Shown here: in pieces, positions 42,938-52,090 of the stretch
Layout: each line of letters opens with the position of its first letter
Numbering within the stretch: position 1 is the stretch's first letter
DNA from: Streptomyces sp. NBC_01260
Lineage (GTDB): Bacteria; Actinomycetota; Actinomycetes; Streptomycetales; Streptomycetaceae
Assembly (NCBI RefSeq): GCF_036226405.1
Contig: NZ_CP108464.1
Location: 2,046,001 to 2,110,000, forward strand
DNA: 64,000 bases
Direction: 5' to 3'
Translations under genes and position numbers: made by a program
Notes under the pieces: generated by a model
What the model was told of the DNA's origin: nothing
Seen by the model: the letters and a program-made list of their open reading frames with translations, nothing else
The model's database searches: none

Positions 42938-45274
42938 CTACCGGAGGTCGCACCTCAGCGTGGCCCCCGCCGTGCCCGGGTCCACGCCCAGCACCAGCCG
43001 CCTGCCGGTGGCGCGGACCTCGATGCCCGGGTCCGCCGGGACGGCCTCGCGCACCGGCCGGTTCCAGACCACCTCGAAGGGGCTGCCGCTGCGGTCGGGG
43101 CCGCTGATCCGGATCGTGGTGGTACCCCGGCCCTCGCGCAGGAGCACGCTCGCCGCACCGGTCGACGAGAGCCGTCCCGCCGCGCCGGGCTGCCAGAAGT
43201 TGGCGGCGGTCAGCCCGAGCGAGCGCACGGCCACCGCCTGCACGGCCGCGGTGTTGGCGAGCACCGTCAGCCAGTGCCGGTCGGCGGCGCGGGCGGCGAC
43301 GGTGCGCCGCGAGGCGCCGGGCATCAGCAGATAGAGGTAGCCGGCGTCGGCCGGGTCGGTGCCGTGGTCGAGCCAGAGGGTCTGCCAGTGCCGGGTGCGC
43401 CGCTCGGCGGAGCTGGTGGTGTTGATGTCGGACCAGGCGCCGGTCCTGGCCTCGCGCAGGGTGTGCAGCGCCGCGCCGCCGGGCAGCACCCAGCCGCCGT
43501 GCCCCGCCAGATGGGCCCAGCGCGGGCGGGAGCGGTCCTCGACGGTGAGGGTCTGCCCGGCCTCGTCCGGCCCCAGGTTGCGGTTGTCGAGGACCGTCTC
43601 GGCGGGGACCCCGTCGGTGGCGGTGATGCCCGCGCCGAGGCAGATGACCGCGTCGGCGGCGCAGAACCAGGACTTACGGGCCTCCAGGGTGGAGCCGAGG
43701 CCCTTGACGTGCTGCCCGACGGCAGCGAACTCGCCGTCGTGCGCGCCCCCGACCCATCGCACGTCCGGCCGGGGTTCGCCCCACTCGCCGCCCTCCCGGT
43801 CGGCGAGCCGCTTGGTGGAGACGGTGGTGCCGGGCAGCCGGTACCAGTCGACGGTGGGCCAGAACCAGTCGGTGTACTGGTCCGCGCCGTCCCGGCCCTG
43901 CCACCAGTAGAGCATTCCGGCTCCGGTGTGCCAGCCGCGCGGATTCTCGCCGTTGCCGCACTCGTAGGAGCTGATCCGCTCGGACGACATGGAGAGGCCG
44001 GCGACCCACCCGGGGCGCCGGTGCACGGCCCGGTCCATGGCGGCGAACAGGGTGTGGCCGACGGGTTCGGGCGCGGCGGGGACCGGGGCGGCGGCGGCCG
44101 CGTGCAGCCGGGAGAGGTCGGCGACACCGAACTGCGGGGCGGTGAGGACCGGACTGGTCGTATCGCGTTCGATCCAGCCCTTGATCATGCCGTGCCACCG
44201 GTCCCGCTCGGCGTCGGAGGCACCGCCGGCGAGGAGGGCGACGGCCGCGATCAGTGCCTGGCCGTGGAAGTGGTCGCTGCGCATGACCTGGAGTTCGTCG
44301 CTCTTGAGGAGTCCGCGGCTGATGGCCCGGCCGTTGACGCTGTCCATCATCAGGCCGTCATGGATGAGCGGCGCGTAGGCGTGTTCGACGCTGTCCAGGA
44401 TGATCTGCCGGCCGGGGTCGGTGACCTCCCAGGTCGATCCGGCCAGCAGGGCGAAGAGCCGGCCGAGGCCGTCGAGCATGACCTGGCCGTACGTGCCCGA
44501 GTAGGCGATCCAGGTGTGCTGGACGAACGAGCCGTCGGCGTAGAGGCCGTCGCCCCCGGTCACGTACGGGAAGACGGGCGAGAGGGCGTCGCGGGCGAGC
44601 GCCGTCCTGGCTGCGTCGCGGCCGAGGATGCCGCGCAGCGCGACGGAGCGGCACAGGTCGACCCGGTTGGCGCCGGTCGAGGTGCCGCTGTAGTCGGTGA
44701 GCATGGTGTCGGGGATGAAGTGGTCGACGGCGGCGCAGGCGGCCAGGACGCGCTCCTCGCCGAGGTGCGGGCGCAGCACCGAGACGATGTCCATGAGCAG
44801 GCGCGGGCTGCCGATCTGCCATTCCCACCAGTTCCCGTACCGGGCCGTGGAGGGGTTGTAGACCGTCGCGGAGAGGTGGTCGAGTCCGCGGACGATGTCG
44901 GCGAGCAGCCCCGCGTCCCCGGTGTGGCCGGTGCCCTGCTGGGCGTACGCCTGGGTCATCGTCCACAGCCGGGAGTAGCTCCAGGTGATGCCGGACGGCG
45001 GGTCGAAGGTGTGCCCGGGCCAGAGCGAGCCGGCGGCGGGGGCCATGGCCGAGCGGAATCCGGCGGCGAGTTCACCGGTCCCGGCGAGCCGGGAGGTGTA
45101 GGGCTCGGTGGCGGGGTCGTAGCCGGTGCCGAGCGAGAGGTCGTTCCAGCGCAGCCGGAGCGTCTCGAACTCGTCCTCGGCCGCGCGGGCCGCGGGGGCG
45201 AGTGCCAGACCCAGTGCGGTGGCGCTGCCGGTGGCGAGAAAGGCTCGGCGCGACCAGGCGGGCAGAAGTGACAC
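42938..45274 (-). CDS. Secreted polysaccharide lyase family 8 (hyaluronate/chondroitin/xanthan lyase type)
   Basis: A 778-residue exported enzyme. Twin-arginine signal WSRRAFLATGSATALGLALAPAARA. An alpha/alpha-toroid domain carries the PL8 active-site patches NWWEWQIGSPR and DGSFVQHTWIAYSGTYGQVMLDGL (His and Tyr of the catalytic set). Beta-sandwich domains follow and include ENPRGWHTGAGMLYWWQG. It cleaves uronic-acid-containing chains by beta-elimination; hyaluronate, chondroitin or xanthan cannot be told apart by reading. The GTG at 45274 is chosen because GGAGG lies seven bases before it. It lies downstream of GH101 but behind a terminator. Confidence 0.88.
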   Translation of the reverse strand: MSLLPAWSRRAFLATGSATALGLALAPAARAAEDEFETLRLRWNDLSLGTGYDPATEPYTSRLAGTGELAAGFRSAMAPAAGSLWPGHTFDPPSGITWSYSRLWTMTQAYAQQGTGHTGDAGLLADIVRGLDHLSATVYNPSTARYGNWWEWQIGSPRLLMDIVSVLRPHLGEERVLAACAAVDHFIPDTMLTDYSGTSTGANRVDLCRSVALRGILGRDAARTALARDALSPVFPYVTGGDGLYADGSFVQHTWIAYSGTYGQVMLDGLGRLFALLAGSTWEVTDPGRQIILDSVEHAYAPLIHDGLMMDSVNGRAISRGLLKSDELQVMRSDHFHGQALIAAVALLAGGASDAERDRWHGMIKGWIERDTTSPVLTAPQFGVADLSRLHAAAAAPVPAAPEPVGHTLFAAMDRAVHRRPGWVAGLSMSSERISSYECGNGENPRGWHTGAGMLYWWQGRDGADQYTDWFWPTVDWYRLPGTTVSTKRLADREGGEWGEPRPDVRWVGGAHDGEFAAVGQHVKGLGSTLEARKSWFCAADAVICLGAGITATDGVPAETVLDNRNLGPDEAGQTLTVEDRSRPRWAHLAGHGGWVLPGGAALHTLREARTGAWSDINTTSSAERRTRHWQTLWLDHGTDPADAGYLYLLMPGASRRTVAARAADRHWLTVLANTAAVQAVAVRSLGLTAANFWQPGAAGRLSSTGAASVLLREGRGTTTIRISGPDRSGSPFEVVWNRPVREAVPADPGIEVRATGRRLVLGVDPGTAGATLRCDLR

Positions 45275-45315
45275 GGGAGTACCTCCGGGATCCAAGTGGT
45301 TCAGACCGGGCGGTG

Positions 45316-45328
45316 GTTGGTCTAGCAC
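45316..45328. promoter_or_regulatory. Candidate DasR half-site upstream of the PL8 gene
   Basis: GTTGGTCTAGCAC, 42 bases before the PL8 start, contains TGGTCTAG, one well-conserved half of the DasR operator (consensus ACTGGTCTAGACCAGT). The other half is poor. DasR is the GlcNAc-responsive regulator of amino-sugar use in Streptomyces. Confidence 0.3.
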
Positions 45329-45341
45329 GCGCCGGCGACGA

Positions 45342-45383
45342 CGTGAAGGGGGCGGGGCCGTCATCGGCCCCGCCCCCTTCACG
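45342..45383 (-). terminator. Terminator of the GH101 gene
   Basis: An 18-base perfect stem (CGTGAAGGGGGCGGGGCC) with a six-base loop, 11 bases downstream of the GH101 stop and upstream of the PL8 gene. Confidence 0.8.
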
Positions 45384-45394
45384 TGTGCCGACGG

Positions 45395-48300
45395 TCAGCC
45401 GCCGCAGTGGAAGCGGGCGTTCCCCCAGTCGGCGTGGTCGTTGCCGTTGCCGTCGCCGCCGTCACCGACGACCAGCTCGACGTACTTCGCGCCGGTGACG
45501 TCAGCCGTCAGCGACCAGGCGGTGTCGGCGGCCTTGACGACCGGCGACTTCACCTTCTCCGTGCCGTCCGCCGTCACGGAGAACTGCACGCTGCCCGCGC
45601 TCTTCTGCACGTCGTCCACGCCGACCTCGGCGGTGAACGAGGTGCACTTCCCGCCCAGGTAGTAGCGGACCTTCGCGGGTGCGTGGCTGCCGAGGCCCTT
45701 GGTGTAGACGGTGCCGCCGATGGTCAGCGGGGTGCCGTCGCCGGTTCCGGTCTCGCCGTTGGAGAGGTCGCGCTCGACCGGTCCCCAGCCGTTCTCGGAG
45801 GCCGTCCAGTCCAGGTCACTGGCCCAGCTGTCCGTGGTGGGCGGCGGCGGCAGGGTCCGCACCGAGGTCTGCGCTCCGAGGGTGCGCCGGGCGCCGCCCA
45901 CGGTGTAGCCGGCCTCGGAACTCAGCTGGTACGCCTGGTACTCGGCGTCCACCGGCGGGGTGACCTGCCAGCTTCCGGTGACTTTCGCACCGGCCGCGAC
46001 CGAGTCGAAGGTGATGGCGCCCGCGGGCTCGGCCTTCCAGCCCTCGGGGACGGTCAGGCCCACCGAGACCCCGGTGACCTCGGTGGCCTCGTAGTTGGTG
46101 AAGCTCGCCTTCACGACGTTGGCCGTGCCCGGCTCCAGGGTCTCCGCGGCCGGTTCGACGGTGAGTGTGCCGCAGGCGGCCTGCTCACCGGCGGGAGCCT
46201 TGCCGAGGTCGGTCACAGTGAAGCCGTCGAGGACGAAGTCGGCGCCCTCGGGGGCGTCGCCGCGCTTGCGCAGCCCGGTCCAGGTGTCGCCGCAGCCCGC
46301 CGTGACGGTCTCGGTGAAGTGGCCGGTGGTGTGCTGGGCGCCGATCGCCGTGGTCCGGGTGGTCACCGAGCCGGGCTTGCCGTCCGCGGTGATCCGGTCG
46401 TAGCCGTCGACCCACTCGTAGGCGCCGGCGTGGCTGGACTGGTAGTCGTACTCGACCTTGTAGCGGTGGCCGTCGGCCATCGGTACGGTCCAGGGGGCGG
46501 TCCGGTAGACGAGGCCGGTGTTCTCCTCGTGGGCCTTGAGGGACTCCTTGCCGCCGAGCACGTCGTCGACGAGCTTTCCGTTCCAGCCGGCCTGGGTGTA
46601 CGGGGCGTGCAGCTGGGAGATGCTGGTGCGGGGGTCGGTGGAGCCGCCCGCGTCGCCCTTGAGGAAGGGGCCCCAGCCCTGGTCGACGTCCTCGAAGTCC
46701 TCGTACACGACGGTGTTCTTCCTGGTCGCCGGGGCGTTGGCGACGACGCGGACGTCATCGGCGCGGACGGTCGCCGCGCTGCCCTTGGCGGCTTCGACGC
46801 GCAGCGTGGTGTGCCCGCCCGCGGGAGCGGTGAAGTTCACCTTGGCCCGCTGGAAGTACGTGCCGTGCCAGTCGGACGCGGCCACCTGGTCCTTGGCGGT
46901 GGAGCGGTCCACGGTCACGGACTTCCCGCCGGCCGACAGGGTGGTGCGGCGGGTCTTGCCGGGCTGGACCTCGATGAGCGCGGAGGCGGTGTAGCGGGTG
47001 CCGGGCTTCAGTCCGCCGATGCGCTGGGAGAGCGCGGCGGTGCCGGTGCCGGACAGCGCGGCGCTGTTGCGGCCCTGGTCGTCGGTGTCGCGGACGGCGG
47101 TGCCGGTCCTCGACCAGGCGGTCAGCCCGTTGTCGTTGAAGCCGGGGTCCTGGACCGGGGTGCCCTGGCCCCACTCGGCGTCGGCGGCCTTCGGCGCCTT
47201 GTCCGGGTAGAGGACGTACGGCTGCCCGGCCTCGGCCTTCAGCGTGATCCTCCCGTCCACGGGACGGACCGTGCCGGTCTTCACCCGGCCGTTGTCGGTG
47301 AGCTTGTAGACGGTGTACGTGCCCTTGGAGGGCACCGCCCAGCTGCTCGTGCCGCCGGACTTGCTGTAGTGGTACAGCTTCTTGCCGCCGTCCCACGGCA
47401 GCAGGTAGTCGGTGCCGCTGAGGACCTTGCGGCCGTGGTCGTAGAAGGTCCGCTTCCCGTCCTCGACCGTGCCGCTCACCCCGCCGGTGAAGGCGATGTC
47501 GTTGCCGTCCCAGCGGGTGATCTTCTGCTGCTGGAGGTACTTGGCGGGCAGGTTGCGCTGCCAGATGTTGTCGTAGAAGGCGTTCCAGTCGGTCTCGCCG
47601 GTCCAGCCCTCGAACTCGTCGATGGCGCTCTGGCCGAGGACCGGGTCGTTGTTCCAGACGTCCTTCTCGTCGTTGCGGATGAACCGGATGATCTGCGAGT
47701 TGAGGCCCTTGTTGGTGGCGCCGCCGTAGTCGAGGTCATTGGCCCAGTGCGACCAGAGCGAGCCGCGCTCGAACTTGTCGGCCCACTCGCTGGAGACGTT
47801 CCAGCCCTGCTTCTGGAGGGACTGGAGGGTCTTGTCGGCGATCCAGCCGTGCGAGTAGTAGACGTCGATGTACAGCATGCTGAGGTTGCTGTTGGTCTCG
47901 TCCCGCAGCTGCTGGAAGCGCTTGGCCAGGTCGCCGCTGTTGATGTCGCGGCGCTGGTCGATGTAGTAGCTCTGGTTCAGCCAGTTCCAGCCGGGCCTGG
48001 ACTTGTCGACGAGCTTCTCGTCGAAGGCCTTCGCCTCCGGGTAGGCCTCGGTGGCGTTGACGTGGACGCCGAAGGTCGCGCCCCACTTCTTGCCGTCCTT
48101 CAGCAGCTCGTTGAGGTCCTTCAGCCCGCCGGCGCGCTTGTTGTAGTTGCCGCCGTAGTCGGGGTGGGCGGAGTCGTGGCCCTCGGAGGCGTACCCCTTG
48201 AGCAGCGCCAGCTGCCCGAGGCCGTCCGTGGAGAGGGAGATCCGCTTGACGTCGTCGAGGGTGCGCAGGAAGGGGTGGGTGGCCTGGCTGGCGAAGTTGA

Positions 48301-49264
48301 ACGGGATGTGGGTGATGACCCGGTCCGCGGTGTCCTTGCTGCCCGGTGCGACCACGCCGATGGAGCGGAAGGCGACGGCGCCGTCCTGCCAGTCGACGGT
48401 CTTGTCGCCGTTGGCGTCGGGCGTGACGACGACCTTCGCCCAGGGCAGGTTGTCGCCGCTCTCGGGCTTGGGCGCGCCGTCGCCGCGGTAGGTCCACTGG
48501 CCGGACCAGACGCCGACCCGGGTGGAGCCGTCGTCGGCCTTGCGGGCCTGATGCCAGAAGCGTGCGTCGTCGCCGCCGGTGGCGCCGGCGGGCTTGTCGT
48601 ACGAGGAGTTGGACTCGACGGCGGCCGCCAGCGATCCGGTGTTGAGGATCGCGTAGGTGGCGCCGAGCGGTGCGGCGTCGGCCTTGGTGGAGTCGGTGAC
48701 CTTCGCGAAGACGTCCGCGGTCTTCGTCGAGTCGGGGTCCAGCCGGGTGAAGGCGGTCGCGGCACCGGTGTCCGTGCTGGCGACGGAGACCAGGTCGTGC
48801 CCGGGGATGTCGATCGTGCCGACCCGGAACGCCGCGGTGTCGCGGACGGCGGTCACCTTGAAGGTGGTGGCCCGTCCGGAGACCGACAGCGAGGCGTCGA
48901 TCTCGACTCCGGGCAGATCGGCGAAGACCAGCGTGTAGCGGGCGGCCGATTTGGTGATCCGGGGCGCACCCTTGAGCTGCACCGGGTGTGTAGTGCCGTT
49001 GAGGGTGACGGCGGTGACCGGCCGGGTGCTGCCGGACAGCTGGTTCCCGGAGGCCCGGTCGGTGTACGTCAGCACTCGCGGGAAGTCGTCCGCGACGGCG
49101 ACGGCGAGCTGTGCGGACCCGATGACGGCGCCTGCCGGGACGGCCGATTCGGCCGCGGCGGGCGCGGGGGCGGTGGCTGAGGCGGGGAGGGCGGTCCCCA
49201 CCAGAGCCAGGACGGCGGCTGAGGCGGCGGCAGCAGCGCCCGCCGTAGTGAATCTTGGCGACAT
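45395..49264 (-). CDS. Secreted GH101 endo-alpha-N-acetylgalactosaminidase
   Basis: A 1289-residue exported enzyme that releases the core-1 disaccharide Gal-beta-1,3-GalNAc from O-glycosylated serine/threonine (mucin-type glycans). A signal peptide (ASAAVLALVGTALPASA) leads to an N-terminal beta-sandwich and a barrel with candidate nucleophile D467 (LYIDVYYSHGW) and acid/base E493 (VSSEWADKFERGSLWSHW). Carbohydrate-binding modules follow, then an NEW3-like domain (VEPAAETLEPGTANVVKASF) and a C-terminal NPCBM domain (LDWTASENGWGPVERDLS ... GLGSHAPAKVRYYLGGKC). ATG start, MSPRFTTAG. Confidence 0.92.
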   Translation of the reverse strand: MSPRFTTAGAAAAASAAVLALVGTALPASATAPAPAAAESAVPAGAVIGSAQLAVAVADDFPRVLTYTDRASGNQLSGSTRPVTAVTLNGTTHPVQLKGAPRITKSAARYTLVFADLPGVEIDASLSVSGRATTFKVTAVRDTAAFRVGTIDIPGHDLVSVASTDTGAATAFTRLDPDSTKTADVFAKVTDSTKADAAPLGATYAILNTGSLAAAVESNSSYDKPAGATGGDDARFWHQARKADDGSTRVGVWSGQWTYRGDGAPKPESGDNLPWAKVVVTPDANGDKTVDWQDGAVAFRSIGVVAPGSKDTADRVITHIPFNFASQATHPFLRTLDDVKRISLSTDGLGQLALLKGYASEGHDSAHPDYGGNYNKRAGGLKDLNELLKDGKKWGATFGVHVNATEAYPEAKAFDEKLVDKSRPGWNWLNQSYYIDQRRDINSGDLAKRFQQLRDETNSNLSMLYIDVYYSHGWIADKTLQSLQKQGWNVSSEWADKFERGSLWSHWANDLDYGGATNKGLNSQIIRFIRNDEKDVWNNDPVLGQSAIDEFEGWTGETDWNAFYDNIWQRNLPAKYLQQQKITRWDGNDIAFTGGVSGTVEDGKRTFYDHGRKVLSGTDYLLPWDGGKKLYHYSKSGGTSSWAVPSKGTYTVYKLTDNGRVKTGTVRPVDGRITLKAEAGQPYVLYPDKAPKAADAEWGQGTPVQDPGFNDNGLTAWSRTGTAVRDTDDQGRNSAALSGTGTAALSQRIGGLKPGTRYTASALIEVQPGKTRRTTLSAGGKSVTVDRSTAKDQVAASDWHGTYFQRAKVNFTAPAGGHTTLRVEAAKGSAATVRADDVRVVANAPATRKNTVVYEDFEDVDQGWGPFLKGDAGGSTDPRTSISQLHAPYTQAGWNGKLVDDVLGGKESLKAHEENTGLVYRTAPWTVPMADGHRYKVEYDYQSSHAGAYEWVDGYDRITADGKPGSVTTRTTAIGAQHTTGHFTETVTAGCGDTWTGLRKRGDAPEGADFVLDGFTVTDLGKAPAGEQAACGTLTVEPAAETLEPGTANVVKASFTNYEATEVTGVSVGLTVPEGWKAEPAGAITFDSVAAGAKVTGSWQVTPPVDAEYQAYQLSSEAGYTVGGARRTLGAQTSVRTLPPPPTTDSWASDLDWTASENGWGPVERDLSNGETGTGDGTPLTIGGTVYTKGLGSHAPAKVRYYLGGKCTSFTAEVGVDDVQKSAGSVQFSVTADGTEKVKSPVVKAADTAWSLTADVTGAKYVELVVGDGGDGNGNDHADWGNARFHCGG

Positions 49265-49270
49265 GTGCTC

Positions 49271-49300
49271 TGAGTAGTCGCCGTGTCCGGACACCGTCAA
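49271..49300 (-). promoter_or_regulatory. Candidate GH101 promoter with palindrome in the spacer
   Basis: On the minus strand TTGACG (49300-49295) and TACTCA (49276-49271) are 18 bases apart. The spacer begins with the perfect 12-base palindrome GTGTCCGGACAC (49283-49294). The start codon follows within a few bases, so the mRNA may have a very short leader. Confidence 0.35.
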
Positions 49301-49488
49301 CGACGTACGGCTCCCAGGGCCTCTCCAGTCCAACAACCGCTCTGCGTAAGTCCAAGTAGGTCCACGTGGCAGGCGCGGAAGCCAGCAGCCGTTCCGTGTT
49401 CAGATGTTGATCACGGTGGCCGGATACGGCGTGGGCGGATACGCCAAGTAGCGACTCTGAGCGTCGAGTTGTGAAGACCTTCGATTTT

Positions 49489-49502
49489 TGAGAGCGCTCT
49501 CA
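49489..49502. promoter_or_regulatory. LacI-family operator-like palindrome (CebR type)
   Basis: TGAGAGCGCTCTCA is a perfect 14-base palindrome. It matches the CebR-box form TGGGAGCGCTCCCA (LacI/GalR family) except for two symmetrical bases. It lies about 170 bases upstream of the GH64 gene, near a TTGACG hexamer at 49512. The rest of the 395-base GH101-GH64 intergenic region holds no gene. Confidence 0.6.
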
Positions 49503-49659
49503 GCCATAAGTCTTGACGGTCGCCGCGGCCCTCGCGAGAGTGGTGCGCACCGTGGACGCGCTCGTTCCACCTCCCCGCACCGTCCCGCCGTCCGCGCCCC
49601 TCCTGTCCCCCACCGTTCACCACCCCACACCCCACCCCCCACGCCTCAGGAGTCCCCTC

Positions 49660-50889
49660 GTGATTTCGCGCAGACTGTTCCTGACGGGCGGCGTCGCCGC
49701 CTCCGCGACCGCACTCACCTACCCCGTCTGGGGAAGCGCGCTGAGCCCGCGCGCGTCGGCGGCCGCGGCGACCTGCGAACTGGCCCTGGAGAACAAGTCC
49801 CTGCCCGGCCGGGTCAACGCGTACGTCACCGGCCATGAGCAGGGCACCGACCGCTGGGTGCTGTTGCGGGCCGACGGCAGCGTCTACCGCCCCGACTCCC
49901 CCGCGGCCCCGCAGACCCCGCTGCCGGTCGACTGCGCCATCCCGCTGAACGCGGCGGGCGGCGCACCCGTCGTGGTGACGCTTCCCCAGATGTACGGGGC
50001 CCGGGTCTACTTCGTGCGCGACGACACCCTGGACTTCTACCTCAACCCGGGCCCCTCCCTGGTCGAGCCGGCCTTCGCCACGTCCACGGACTCGAACTAC
50101 GGGCGCACCTGGTCGTTCTGCGAGTTCACCTTCAACCCGTCGCAGCTGTACGCGAACATCAGCTACGTCGACCTGGTGACCGCGCTGCCGATCGGCCTGA
50201 CCCTGGAGGGCGACACCACGCACGCCGTGGCCCCGCTCCCGGACGGCGCCGTCCAGAAGATCGCCGACGGCCTCATCGCCCAGGCCGCCGCCGACGGGCA
50301 GCCCTGGGACAAGCTGGTGACGCACGGCTCGGACGGCGGCGTGCTGCGGGTCATCTCGCCGCAGAACCTGATGGCGCCGTTCTTCGACCGCCCGGACGAG
50401 ATGCCGTTCCGGGATCTGTTCACCGCGCAGATCGACGAGGTCTGGGAGAAGTACCGCTCGACGGACCTGCGGATCGACCTCCAGGGCGGGCGCGGCGTCT
50501 TCACCGGGCGGGTCAGTGGCGACACCCTGACCTTCAACGGCGGGCACACCTTCGTCAAGCCCGTCTCCAAGGACATCTTCACCTGCAACCACGGGCCGTT
50601 CACCAACAACCCGGCGGACTCCGACGACAAGAAGGGCCTGCTGGCCCGGCTCGCGGCCGGGTTCAACCGCTCGATCATGCTCAGCCACCCCGACCAGCCG
50701 AACGGCACCTCGGTGGCGGACTACTACCAGGGCGCGGTGACCAACCACTGGTCGCGGATCGTCCACGCCAACAGCCCGATCGGCTACGCCTTCCCGTACG
50801 ACGACGTACGCCCCGACGGCGAGCCGGACGTCTCGGGCGCCGCGAACGACGGCAACCCGCGGCGCTTCACCGTGAGCGTCGGCTCCTGA
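49660..50889 (+). CDS. Secreted GH64 beta-1,3-glucanase
   Basis: A 409-residue exported glucanase of the thaumatin-like GH64 family, which releases laminaripentaose from beta-1,3-glucan (fungal or oomycete walls, callose). Tat-type signal ISRRLFLTGGVAASATALTYPVWG; mature part CELALENKSLPGRVNAYVTGHEQGTDRWVLLRADGSVYRP, SFCEFTFNPSQLYANISYVDLV and FTCNHGPFTNN. The fold runs to IGYAFPYDDVRP. GTG start behind AGGAG. No extra binding module, so this is the compact form. Confidence 0.92.
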   Translation: MISRRLFLTGGVAASATALTYPVWGSALSPRASAAAATCELALENKSLPGRVNAYVTGHEQGTDRWVLLRADGSVYRPDSPAAPQTPLPVDCAIPLNAAGGAPVVVTLPQMYGARVYFVRDDTLDFYLNPGPSLVEPAFATSTDSNYGRTWSFCEFTFNPSQLYANISYVDLVTALPIGLTLEGDTTHAVAPLPDGAVQKIADGLIAQAAADGQPWDKLVTHGSDGGVLRVISPQNLMAPFFDRPDEMPFRDLFTAQIDEVWEKYRSTDLRIDLQGGRGVFTGRVSGDTLTFNGGHTFVKPVSKDIFTCNHGPFTNNPADSDDKKGLLARLAAGFNRSIMLSHPDQPNGTSVADYYQGAVTNHWSRIVHANSPIGYAFPYDDVRPDGEPDVSGAANDGNPRRFTVSVGS

Positions 50890-50909
50890 CCTCCCCCCGC
50901 GGAATCCGG

Positions 50910-50937
50910 AGGTGCCCCCAGCGGGACGGGGGCACCT
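50910..50937 (+). terminator. Terminator of the GH64 gene
   Basis: AGGTGCCCCC/GGGGGCACCT with an eight-base loop, 20 bases after the stop. Confidence 0.75.
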
Positions 50938-50954
50938 TCATGTGCGGGCCCCTG

Positions 50955-51254
50955 CCGCCTGGTCGTCGTACGCGGATGCTCGACCACGTAGCGGCGCAGG
51001 TCGTCGCGGACCGCTGTCGGCGTCCCGCTCGGCGCGGTTCAGCAGGTGCCGCATACCGTCCGGGGTGCTTCCCCGGACCGCTCGGCGATGATCCAGCGGT
51101 TCTTGCGCGGCAGGCCCACGAGCAGGCCGCGCACCCACCGCCTCACCCGTCGGCGAGGTTCGACCCGTGTGAACCCCCCGGCAATCCGGCCCGTCATGGC
51201 CTCGAACGCCTGCTGCCGGCGGGCAGGGTCTACGCGGTGACGGCGTCCAGCCAT
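50955..51254 (-). pseudogene. IS701-family transposase remnant (N-terminal part, two frameshifts)
   Basis: Read across frames on the minus strand, this gives the start of an IS701-type DDE transposase: [46 protein letters not shown], then in another frame PDGMRHLLNRAERDAD, then in a third AVRDDLRRYVVEHPR. The catalytic domain is missing. The fragment abuts the ISAs1 remnant at about 51255, so one element has cut or replaced the other. Confidence 0.75.
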
Positions 51255-51259
51255 CTCCG

Positions 51260-52090
51260 TTGCCTCCGCCCCTCGCGGACCGCAGACCGAAAGCGACCGG
51301 GACCGCCGGGCTCCGCGGCTTGGCCGTGGACGGCAAGAGCCTGCGTGGCGCGGCCAAGGCGAAGGGCCGGAAGATTCACCTGCTCGCCGCTCTGGAACAC
51401 ACCACCGGCCTGGTCCTCGCCCAGCTGGACGTCGGCGAGAAGACGAACGAGATCACCTGCTTCCAGCCGCTGCTGAACACTGTGGCCGAACTGGCCGGCG
51501 TCGTGGTCACCAGCGACGCGATGCACACCCAGCGCGAGCACGCCGACTACCTCCTGGGCCGCGGTGCCCACTACATCGTGATCGTCAAGGGCAACCAGAA
51601 GAAGCTGCGCAGGCAGCTCAAGTCCTTTCCGTGGAAGGACATCCCGCTTCAGGGCCGCACCAAAAGCGTCGGCCACGGCCGCTCGGAGATCCGCCGGATC
51701 AAGGTCGCCACCGTGAACAACCTGCTCTTCCCCGGAGCCCGCCAGGCCGTCCAGATCAAGCGCCGCCGCACCGACCGAAAGACCGGCAAAACCACGATCA
51801 CGACCGTCTACGCAGTCACCAGCCTGACCGCCGGGCAGGCCGCCCCGGCCCAACTCGCCCGACTCGTCCGCGACCACTGGACGATCGAGGCCCTGCACCA
51901 CGTCCACGACACCACCTTCGCCGAGGACGCCTCACAGCTGCGGACCGGCAATGCGCCCCGCGCGATGGCCACCTGGCGCAACCTCGCCATCGGAGCCCTC
52001 CGGACAGCCGGGGTGAAGAACATCGCGGCCGGCCTCCGTCACAACGCCCGCGACCCCCGTCGCCCCCCTCGCGCTCCTCGGCCTCGGATG
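51260..52090 (+). pseudogene. ISAs1-family transposase, N-terminally truncated and frameshifted
   Basis: The reading frame begins directly with [28 protein letters not shown] and carries the DDE core: VDGKSLRG (first D), [32 protein letters not shown] (second D), [42 protein letters not shown] (E region). The usual N-terminal ISAs1 domain is missing. A run of six C at 52063-52068 shifts the frame after RDPRRP; with one C fewer the protein would end LALLGLG at the TGA at 52088. As it stands the frame runs on to 52138. Non-functional. Confidence 0.82.

Noticed and set aside
45383..49180. Long open frame antisense to GH101
   Set aside because: Composition typical of antisense to high-GC coding sequence; the GH101 domains are on the minus strand.
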